A DNA stretch of 13,787 bases from Acidobacteriota bacterium (lineage in GTDB: Bacteria; Acidobacteriota; Terriglobia; UBA7540): contig PLWR01000089.1 in NCBI GenBank assembly GCA_003165615.1, forward strand, positions 1 through 13,787, in the 5' to 3' direction. The notes beneath the pieces were generated by a model. That model ran no database searches, was not told the DNA's origin, and worked only from the letters and a program-made list of their open reading frames with translations. This document shows, piece after piece, positions 5,936 to 12,255 of the stretch. A program made the translations under genes and the position numbers. Within the stretch, counting starts at the first letter, position 1. Every line of letters begins with the position of its first letter.

Positions 5936-7924
5936 ATGAACAGCCAACCGGATGGAACTGAAATCCAGCCGCCCGCAGCACCCGGGCCGGTTATTTTGCC
6001 GCCTGCTGCTTCCTTTCTTGCCGGGCCGTGGCCGCTGGCAATTCTCCTGCTGCTCGCCACTTTGCCTTATATCGGCGTCCTCCGCAATGATTTCGCCTAC
6101 GCTTACGACGACAAGGCGCAGATCATCGACAATCCCTACGTGCACAGCTTCGGGCACTTGCGGGAAGCGCTGACCACCTCGGTTTGGTCGTATAAAAGCG
6201 GCTACGGCGTGAGCAACTATTACCGGCCGGTCATGACGATCGGATTCCTTCTCTGCTATCACCTCTTCGGCCCATTGGCCTACGGATTCCATTTGGCCAG
6301 CCTGCTGCTGCACGTGGCCATTGTTACGATGGTGTTTCTGTTTGCGGAGCGGCTGTTTCGCGACCGTGGCGCGGCGTTGGGCACGGCAGTCGTATTCGCG
6401 CTCCATCCGATTCACGTGGAGCCTGTGGCGTGGATTCTCGACGTGGCCGACCTGGAGGTGACCTTCTTCTTCGTGCTCACTTTCTGGTTATTCCTGAAGG
6501 TGGGAGAGCAGCGCGGCGGACGGCGGCTGTGGACGCAAGCCGTCATGATGGCAAGCTGCCTTCTGGCCCTCGCTTCCAAAGAACCAGCGCTGACACTTCC
6601 CTTCCTCGCTGCAATCTATGAGCACTTTTATCGTGAAGACCATGCCGAGACCACGTGGAGGGAGAAATGGCTCCGGCAGGGGCCGCTCTGGCTCGCGTTG
6701 CTGTGCTACTTCTTGATACGGGTCTGGTTCCTGGGAGGTGTCGCCCATAACACGGGATTGCACGACCTCACCCCGCTTGAAACTCTTCTGTCCGCCCTGG
6801 CTCTGGTGGGCCAGTACCTCGCCAAACTTTTTTGGCCGGCGCATCTTTCGGCATTCTATACCTTCCAGGCGAGCAGCCGGCTTTTCGACGCGCGCGTGCT
6901 TGCGGGTATTGGCGCGCTGGTCTTTTGCGGCGTGGCATTCGTTGCGCTGTGGAAGCGGGCGCGGCCGGCGTCATTCGGAATCCTCTGGCTGCTGGCCACG
7001 CTCGCGCCGGTGCTGAATGCGCGGTGGATGGCCGCTTACGTCTTCGCGGAACGCTATCTCTATTTGCCCTCGGTGGGATTCTGCCTGGTGGGGGGATGGG
7101 CGGCGGCAGCCTTGTGGCGGGCGACCGTCAGGCAAAAACCCGCTTGGCGAGTGGGGGCCGTCACCGCCGCGTGCTTCCTGGCGGCGCTTTGCCTACTTCG
7201 CATCGTCATGCGCGTTCAAGACTGGCGGGACGATATTACGCTGTTCACCAGGACCCTTGCTGCCGAGCCCAACGATTATCGTTTGCACGATGCATTGGGG
7301 CAGGCCTACTGGATTCGAGGAGAGTCGGAAGGGGCTGAACGCGAATGGCAGGAAACCTTGCGCCTGGAACCCAACAATATTCAAACCCTTGATTCGCTGG
7401 GGGCGCTCTATGCCGAGCAGGGGCACTTTGACAAAGCCATACCGGATCTTGAGAAAACCCTCCAGCTCAGTCCCAATGATCCCGAGGCGCGTTTGATCCT
7501 GGGGGCGGTTTACGCCGAAACGGGCAAGATGGATCGCGCGGAGGAGAATCTCCGCGCTGCCGTGCTTCTGTCCCCCACGAATTTCAATGCTCACAACGTG
7601 CTGGGCAAACTTTATTTTGATTCGGATCGGTTCGTCGAGGCAGCGCACCAGTTCAACCAGTCACTGCAATGCGAGCCCAACCTGGCTGCCTATGACCATC
7701 TGGGTTACATCTACATGAAGTGGAGTGATCCCGACAGGGCGGAGGCGGCTTTTAAGTCAGCGCTCGCGATCAACAGCACCGACAGCCACGCGCACTTCAA
7801 TCTCGGGCTGATATACGCGGCTTCCGGGCGTAAAGCCCAAGCCATGCAGGAGCTCCAAGAGGCTCTGGCCGCTGATCCCCACAATCCTGAAATCCTTTCG
7901 GCCCTGGAGAAATTGCGGCGCTAG
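5936..7924 (+). CDS. TMTC-like polytopic membrane protein with C-terminal TPR repeats
   Basis: The 662-aa product looks like a TMTC-type / DUF1736 protein: a GT-C-like membrane domain of about ten hydrophobic helices (residues ~33-425) followed by tetratricopeptide repeats (~440-662). Signatures are the first-loop acidic motif YAYDDKAQIIDNP (about 55-67), where GT-C enzymes keep catalytic Asp residues, HPIHVEPVAW (157-166), SKEPALTLP (214-222) and ERYLYLPSVGF (372-382). The TPR part shows at least five 34-residue units with typical Pro/Asn caps. Eukaryotic TMTC proteins are O-mannosyltransferases, so a protein glycosylation role is plausible but inferred. ATG 5936 is preferred over the overlapping TTG 5933; no ribosome site is obvious because an intrinsic terminator lies just upstream. 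The gene may be controlled by readthrough of that terminator. Confidence 0.88.
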   Translation: MNSQPDGTEIQPPAAPGPVILPPAASFLAGPWPLAILLLLATLPYIGVLRNDFAYAYDDKAQIIDNPYVHSFGHLREALTTSVWSYKSGYGVSNYYRPVMTIGFLLCYHLFGPLAYGFHLASLLLHVAIVTMVFLFAERLFRDRGAALGTAVVFALHPIHVEPVAWILDVADLEVTFFFVLTFWLFLKVGEQRGGRRLWTQAVMMASCLLALASKEPALTLPFLAAIYEHFYREDHAETTWREKWLRQGPLWLALLCYFLIRVWFLGGVAHNTGLHDLTPLETLLSALALVGQYLAKLFWPAHLSAFYTFQASSRLFDARVLAGIGALVFCGVAFVALWKRARPASFGILWLLATLAPVLNARWMAAYVFAERYLYLPSVGFCLVGGWAAAALWRATVRQKPAWRVGAVTAACFLAALCLLRIVMRVQDWRDDITLFTRTLAAEPNDYRLHDALGQAYWIRGESEGAEREWQETLRLEPNNIQTLDSLGALYAEQGHFDKAIPDLEKTLQLSPNDPEARLILGAVYAETGKMDRAEENLRAAVLLSPTNFNAHNVLGKLYFDSDRFVEAAHQFNQSLQCEPNLAAYDHLGYIYMKWSDPDRAEAAFKSALAINSTDSHAHFNLGLIYAASGRKAQAMQELQEALAADPHNPEILSALEKLRR

Positions 7925-8162
7925 AGAAGCCTGGTGAATGGCCGCCCCTTTCATCCGGCGGTTGGCGCACCCCTCTCCGGCAAGAGGCAAGGATATTAAT
8001 TCAATGTCGCACTATCCATGCGCCCGGAAAGAGCGGGCGGAAAAAGGCGTTTCCGGCATCAATAAGAAAGGGCGTTCCATCGCCCGGCACGCGGCTTCAA
8101 GGGCAGGCTTGGCCAGACTCGGCCCCTGCTTGCAGAATCGATCAGCAGCGCAAGGAGGAATT

Positions 8163-9593
8163 ATGTTTGAGACTCCACGGAAGCAATGGCGTTCTTCTGC
8201 CCGGAGAATTGCGGTAGGCTTGCTGGGGTCCATGGTTCTCGCGCTGAGTGCGCAGGCCGCGCCCGGCAAGGATTCGCTTCAACAACTTGACAATTCCGTG
8301 GTGACCCTGGTGCAGCAGGTTTCTCCTGCCGTGGTGCAGGTACTGGTGACTGGATACGGGGCCGTGGAGCAGCGCGGGCAGACGGCACTGATCAGCCGCC
8401 AGCGGACGCTGGGCTCCGGCTTTATCGTGGACCCGGAGGGATACATCATCACCAATGCGCATGTGGTGGAAGGAGCCGTAAGGGTCCGCGTGGTGCTCTC
8501 TTCATCTGAGAGCAGCAATTCGCCCCATGCCACCTTGCGCTCCAGGACCACCACCATGGACGCGCGCGTCCTGGGGGTGGAAACCGGCACGGATCTGGCC
8601 TTGCTCAAAATCGAAGCCAGCGGCCTGCCGTCACTTCCTTTGGGCAGATACCAGGATGTGCACCAGGGCCAACTGGTGTTTGCCTTTGGAAGCCCGGAGG
8701 GCTTGGGAAATTCCGTAACCATGGGCGTGGTGAGCTCCATTGCGCGCCAGCCTGACCCCGATCGCCCTATGGTGTATATCCAGACGGACGCGCCCATCAA
8801 CCCCGGAAACAGCGGCGGCCCGCTGGTGGATATTGAGGGTAGGGTGGTGGGAATCAATACTTTTATTCTGACGCAAGGCGGAGGAAATGAGGGCCTCGGA
8901 TTCGCGATTCCCAGTGGTGTGGTGCGACGCATTTACGAGCAACTGCGCAAACATGGGCACGTGCATCGAGAGGAAATCGGCGCGGCGGTACAAACCATTA
9001 CCCCGACATTGGCAGCGGGACTGGGGCTGCCACAGGATTACGGCGTGATCGTCTCCGACGTTACACCCAAGGGTCCCGCCGAAGGCGCGGGACTGAAAGT
9101 ACAGGACATCATCCTGACCCTGAATGGGAAGCCGGTGATAAACGTGCCGCAGTTTGACGCTGCGTTTCAGTTGCGGGAGGCGCCGGCGCCCCTGCAATTG
9201 GAGGTCGTGCGGGGCTCGGAAAAGATCTCCTTACAGGTTCCCGTCGTCGAGGTACATGATGATATGGATCGCCTGGCGGACTCGCTTGACCCGGTAAAGG
9301 ACTTGGTTCCAAAATTGGGGATTCTCGGTGTGCAGATTGACCAGCAGATTTCCGCGATGGTTCCAGACCTGCGCATGGCCTCAGGAGTGATCGTGGCGGC
9401 CCGCACGGCCTATGGCGCGAGTGTCGATTCCGGTCTGGAGACCGGCGATGTCATCCACTCGTTGAACGGCATCACCATTATCAGCCTGGATGTGCTGAGC
9501 GGAGGCATCCAACAGATAAAGCCTGGCGACCCGGTGGTGGTGCAAATCGAACGCAACGGCCAATTGCATTACCTGGCATTTGAGATGGAATGA
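8163..9593 (+). CDS. Periplasmic HtrA/DegP-family serine protease with two PDZ domains
   Basis: This envelope protease should degrade or hold misfolded proteins in the periplasm. The start is fixed by AAGGAGG at 8152-8158, four bases before ATG 8163; the reading frame stays open upstream to 7938 but that part has no protease similarity. In the 476 aa a signal peptide (RKQWRSSARR, then a hydrophobic core) ends near SAQAA at 29-33. The trypsin-like domain carries His100 (ITNAHVV), Asp144 (TGTDLALLKI) and Ser217 (NPGNSGGPL). PDZ1 spans about 272-362 with GVIVSDVTPKGPAEGAGLK. PDZ2 spans about 385-474 and is more divergent, though SGVIVAAR and GLETGDVIHSLNG are clear. The 238-bp gap before the ATG shows no clear promoter. 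Family is certain; the exact paralogue (DegP, DegQ or DegS-like) is not. Confidence 0.95.
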   Translation: MFETPRKQWRSSARRIAVGLLGSMVLALSAQAAPGKDSLQQLDNSVVTLVQQVSPAVVQVLVTGYGAVEQRGQTALISRQRTLGSGFIVDPEGYIITNAHVVEGAVRVRVVLSSSESSNSPHATLRSRTTTMDARVLGVETGTDLALLKIEASGLPSLPLGRYQDVHQGQLVFAFGSPEGLGNSVTMGVVSSIARQPDPDRPMVYIQTDAPINPGNSGGPLVDIEGRVVGINTFILTQGGGNEGLGFAIPSGVVRRIYEQLRKHGHVHREEIGAAVQTITPTLAAGLGLPQDYGVIVSDVTPKGPAEGAGLKVQDIILTLNGKPVINVPQFDAAFQLREAPAPLQLEVVRGSEKISLQVPVVEVHDDMDRLADSLDPVKDLVPKLGILGVQIDQQISAMVPDLRMASGVIVAARTAYGASVDSGLETGDVIHSLNGITIISLDVLSGGIQQIKPGDPVVVQIERNGQLHYLAFEME

Positions 9594-9665
9594 GAGGGGA
9601 AAGGCGTCCGTTGTCAGTTGCCGGTCTTCAGGTTCCCATTCCCCCAGAGGGAGAGCGCGGCTTGC

Positions 9666-9744
9666 CCTTGTAGCGCCGACCTCCAAGTGGGCACGTGCTG
9701 ACCTCCCGACCATGGCGGGACAGGTTCCGGTCGGCGCTACAAGG
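9666..9744. repeat. REP-like palindrome between convergent genes
   Basis: Perfect 16-bp inverted arms, CCTTGTAGCGCCGACC at 9666-9681 and GGTCGGCGCTACAAGG at 9729-9744, bound a 47-base centre that itself contains partial inverted sequence. The element sits between the 3' ends of htrA (+) and rpiB (-), 13 bases beyond the rpiB stop. It could limit readthrough in both directions. A degenerate relative lies at 5510-5592. Confidence 0.75.
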
Positions 9745-9757
9745 CGGACCGGCCTCC

Positions 9758-10219
9758 TCAACGCCCGGGGTGCAGATAACGCGTTTCGATTGCTTTCACC
9801 TTTTCCAGGCGGCGAACGTGGCGTTCTTCATGGGTGAAGTTGGCGCGCAGGTAATCACGCACGAGGTCCTTGGCCAGTTCCGATCCGATCACGCGGGAAC
9901 CCAGCACCAGCACGTTCATATCGTCGTGTTCCACGCCCTGGTGGGCGGAATAGCAATCGTGGCAAATGGCGGCGCGGATTCCGGGAATCTTATTGGCGGC
10001 CACGGATGCGCCCACGCCACTGCCGCAAATCAGTACGCCGCGTTCCGCCCGGCCTTCAAGCACCGCGCCGGCAACCGCTTCCGCAAAGTCGGCGTAATCC
10101 ACCGCTGCGGTGCTACAGGTGCCAACGTCCACCACCTCGTGGCCCAAACCGCGCAGAAATTCAGCCAACGCCTGTTTCAGTTCGTACCCGGCATGATCCG
10201 AACCTAATGCCAGCCGCAT
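9758..10219 (-). CDS. rpiB: Ribose-5-phosphate isomerase B
   Basis: RpiB interconverts ribose 5-phosphate and ribulose 5-phosphate in the cytoplasmic pentose phosphate pathway; some relatives act on allose or galactose phosphates. The start at 10219 is chosen because AGGAGG (10228-10233 on this strand) lies eight bases upstream and the protein then begins [15 protein letters not shown] as the family does. The frame remains open for 15 more codons upstream, which do not match. In its 153 aa: SDHAG (7-11), the catalytic Cys65 in LICGSGVG, where the common Thr after CG is Ser67, [11 protein letters not shown] (75-84) and [22 protein letters not shown] (86-107) with His98. Length is normal. It is convergent with htrA and lies downstream of the epimerase and small peptide on the same strand, separated from them by the foldback repeat. 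Confidence 0.95.
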   Translation of the reverse strand: MRLALGSDHAGYELKQALAEFLRGLGHEVVDVGTCSTAAVDYADFAEAVAGAVLEGRAERGVLICGSGVGASVAANKIPGIRAAICHDCYSAHQGVEHDDMNVLVLGSRVIGSELAKDLVRDYLRANFTHEERHVRRLEKVKAIETRYLHPGR

Positions 10220-10254
10220 GCGAGTCTCCTCCTGGGAAATCTGGCCATCTAACC

Positions 10255-10429
10255 ATCGGGTCATTTGTTCATCGAGTCATCGGGTCATTGAAGGACTGCC
10301 AATCTTCCGGGGGTCGTGGTCGAACGACCGTGATACGCTGAGACCGAAAGATCGAGGCCACTGACAACTGACAACGGACAACGGACCGTTTTTCAATGAC
10401 CCGATGACTCGATGAACAAATGACCCGAT
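10255..10429. repeat. 175-bp foldback element with perfect 38-bp inverted arms
   Basis: The left arm 10255-10292 and right arm 10392-10429 are exact reverse complements over 38 bases. Each arm is built from a repeated unit: ATCGGGTCATT occurs at 10255 and again at 10279, with a variant ATCGAGTCAT between. The 99-base centre ends in a tandem heptad tract, CTGACAA, CTGACAA, CGGACAA, CGGAC (10361-10386). There is no ORF, so this may be a MITE-like or REP-type element. On the minus strand it lies between the small peptide gene and rpiB. Confidence 0.85.
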
Positions 10430-10436
10430 CTCCTGT

Positions 10437-10520
10437 TTACAAGCTTCCGATCAAAATCCCAGTGATGAAAACCAGCGCCAGGATTTCCCGCTCCGTGAGG
10501 TCCTTGAAGTTTCTTGCCAT
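10437..10520 (-). CDS. 27-aa small ORF with hydrophobic C-terminus
   Basis: The ORF begins ATG 10520 and ends TAA 10437. It starts 14 bases after the epimerase stop on the same strand and has GGAG (10528-10531) seven bases upstream, a proper spacing. Residues 1-13 (MARNFKDLTEREI) are charged and probably helical; the last 14 (LALVFITGILIGSL) are hydrophobic, enough for a short membrane segment. The N-terminal FKDLTEREILAL resembles, from memory, the beginning of membrane-bound ferritin/rubrerythrin (MbfA-like) proteins, but no frame continues that similarity, so it may be chance or a relic. No similar peptide is known to me by name. It may be translated from the epimerase mRNA. Confidence 0.45.
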   Translation of the reverse strand: MARNFKDLTEREILALVFITGILIGSL

Positions 10521-10534
10521 TGCAAATCTCCGCG

Positions 10535-11578
10535 TTAACTCACCGTCCGCTTGCCGGCTTTGCGGTCGGCGTACTGTTCAGCGATCCAGGCGTAGGTCTT
10601 GGCCATCCCGTCGCGCAGCGGAGTGCGCGGCTCCCAATGCAGGATGCTCTGAATCATGGTGTTATCACTATTACGGCCCGCCACGCCACGAGGCGCGGTG
10701 GGGTCGTACTCGCGTTTCAGTTTGACCCCGGCGATGGTCTCCACGATTTCCACCAATTCGTTGACGGAAACCAATTCGCTTGACCCCAAATTGATGGGTT
10801 GGGCGAGCAATTCCTCGCAATGCATGATCATATCGATGCCCTTCACGCAGTCGTCAATGTACATGAAACTGCGCGTGGGAGTGCCGTCGCCCCAGATCAG
10901 GATGGTATGGTTCCCTGAGTCCTTGGCTTCGATCACCTTGCGGGAAATCGCCGCCGGAGCTTTTTCCCGGCCGCCGTCCCAGGTGCCGTGCGGCCCGTAA
11001 ACATTGTGGAAGCGCGCAATGAAAGTCTTCAGCCCGCGCTCGGCCGTGTATTCCTGGCAGACCATTTCAGAGAAAAGCTTCTCCCAACCGTAGCCGCGCT
11101 CGGCCATGGCGGGGTAAGCATCCGACTCCTTCAGGGCGCGGACCTTGGGGTCCTTCTGCAATTCGGTGTTGTAAGCGCAGGCGGAGGAGGAGTAGAAGTA
11201 GCGCTCCGCCCCGGCGCGGTAAGCAGCTTCCACCAGGTGGGTGTTGATCAGCACGCTGCGCAAGCACTCAACGCGGAAACGCTCAATGAAGCCCATTCCG
11301 CCCATGTCCGCGGCAAGGTTGTAGACTTCCATGGCGCCTTCGCAGGCGCGAACGCAGTTCTTGTATTCGCTCAAATCGAGGCACAAGCTTTCAACGCCGG
11401 GTACATGCTGGTACCACTCGGGCAGAGGCTTCTTATCCACGGCGCGGATTCGGGTAAAGCCGCGTTCGTGAAAATATCGCGCCAGGGCCCCCCCGATAAA
11501 TCCGCCTGCCCCTCCGATGACAATCAAACCGCTCTTGTCCGGCTCGGATTTGTTGTTGGCCAACGATTGGTTTTCCAT
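10535..11578 (-). CDS. GDP-mannose 3,5-epimerase-like NAD-dependent sugar epimerase
   Basis: This extended short-chain dehydrogenase (347 aa) probably epimerises a GDP-hexose, most like plant GDP-D-mannose 3,5-epimerase, which makes GDP-L-galactose. It has the Rossmann NAD motif GGAGGFIG (22-29), NLAADMGGMGFI (87-98), SSACAY (131-136), YGWEK (163-167), FHNVYGPHGTW (190-200), GGREKAPAA (202-210) and WGDGTPTRSFMYIDD (229-243). Cys134, Tyr163, Lys167 and Lys206 line up with Arabidopsis GME Cys145, Tyr174, Lys178 and Lys217 at a constant offset of 11. GGAGG (11583-11587) lies four bases before ATG 11578. The 27-aa peptide follows immediately on the same strand. The substrate could be another GDP-sugar such as a GDP-heptose; the fold and mechanism are confident. 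Confidence 0.88.
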   Translation of the reverse strand: MENQSLANNKSEPDKSGLIVIGGAGGFIGGALARYFHERGFTRIRAVDKKPLPEWYQHVPGVESLCLDLSEYKNCVRACEGAMEVYNLAADMGGMGFIERFRVECLRSVLINTHLVEAAYRAGAERYFYSSSACAYNTELQKDPKVRALKESDAYPAMAERGYGWEKLFSEMVCQEYTAERGLKTFIARFHNVYGPHGTWDGGREKAPAAISRKVIEAKDSGNHTILIWGDGTPTRSFMYIDDCVKGIDMIMHCEELLAQPINLGSSELVSVNELVEIVETIAGVKLKREYDPTAPRGVAGRNSDNTMIQSILHWEPRTPLRDGMAKTYAWIAEQYADRKAGKRTVS

Positions 11579-11722
11579 AATGCCTCCCCTTATAAAGCGG
11601 AGTCTTCCCGTAGTCTGCTCGACTCCCCTCGGTATGGCCCCAAGTTAACTCGAAATGATAGCAGATTGAACAGAAATAACCACCGGTGGCTGACGGCATA
11701 GTAAAGGCCAGTGCCAGCGTAG

Positions 11723-11749
11723 CGCGGATCCCCGCTTTTGGGGTCCGCG
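11723..11749. repeat. Hairpin / REP-like palindrome
   Basis: CGCGGA-T-CCCC (11723-11733) pairs with GGGGTCCGCG (11740-11749) as a 10-bp stem with one bulged T and a GCTTTT loop. The following bases are not T-rich, so it is not a standard terminator. Confidence 0.55.
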
Positions 11750-11962
11750 GCTCTTATCTCGCCAAGACCGGGAATTGCGAAGACATACGCCTGCCCTCAG
11801 TTTCGGGAGTGCGAGTCCAGGGAAGAACCGCAGACCGCAAAGACGGAGGTCGGCAAGGCAATACCGCAAAATTTCGTTTTTTGGCAAGATTGTCGTGCCA
11901 ATTACGGTTCAGACCCCCTCACCCGGCCCGCCCCAGCTGATGAAAGCGCCGGTTGCGGGCCA

Positions 11963-11986
11963 CCCTCTCCCCCAAGGGGGCGAGGG
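11963..11986. repeat. Imperfect inverted repeat of the CCCTCTCCCCC type
   Basis: CCCTCTCCCCC (11963-11973) and GGGGGCGAGGG (11976-11986) are inverted with one mismatch around an AA centre. With the CCCTCACCCGG stretch about 50 bases earlier it resembles a dispersed intergenic repeat seen in many bacterial genomes; that resemblance is from memory. Confidence 0.5.
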
Positions 11987-12059
11987 AAGTTATTTCAAAT
12001 CAACCTCCGCGTGGGAAAGTTCTGCACTTTACACGGGCGACGCGGGACCTTTGGCCTTG

Positions 12060-12085
12060 TAGGGGCGCATGGCCATGCGCCCGTA
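12060..12085. repeat. 26-bp palindrome with a perfect 20-bp core
   Basis: GGGCGCATGGCCATGCGCCC (12063-12082) is its own reverse complement. Three more bases on each side extend it with one mismatch. It may be a dispersed repeat, or a dimeric protein site in the divergent spacer about 175 bases upstream of the sulfatase. Confidence 0.6.
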
Positions 12086-12255
12086 CTTCCGGAATAGGAA
12101 GTGCCCATTGATTTATTGTAATAAACTGCATGGGACGGCACACTAGCAGGCAGGTCCGCGCCACTCTGGCTTCTCGCAGCGCCCCGCCCTGTCGGGGTAT
12201 TTGCCGGCAGGATGCCAGCGCTACAGCCAGCGACACGCAACAAAGGGTGAACAAT

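Larger units (their letters stand above)
11579..12255. other. Divergent spacer rich in palindromes
   Basis: This gap separates the epimerase (-) from the sulfatase (+). It holds three palindromic elements (11723-11749, 11963-11986, 12060-12085), a short AT-rich run near 12107-12126, and REP-type debris such as CCGGCAGGATGCCAGCGCTACAG at about 12204-12226. Both flanking genes should have promoters here, but none is convincing by eye. Open frames in it have no recognisable product. Confidence 0.6.

Noticed and set aside
7938..8162. 75-codon N-terminal extension of HtrA
   Set aside because: The strong AAGGAGG and signal peptide at 8163 fix the start. The upstream codons give a basic, low-information segment that would bury the signal peptide.
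9695..10207. 170-codon plus-strand frame opposite rpiB
   Set aside because: It starts inside the REP-like palindrome and is antisense to rpiB. No recognisable product.
10988..11701. A 237-codon plus-strand frame opposite the epimerase
   Set aside because: It is antisense to a confident gene with all catalytic residues, and its own product is unrecognisable.
12130..12255. 42-codon N-terminal extension of the sulfatase
   Set aside because: It would put a long repeat-derived stretch before a Tat signal that should be N-terminal. ATG 12256 has its own ribosome site.
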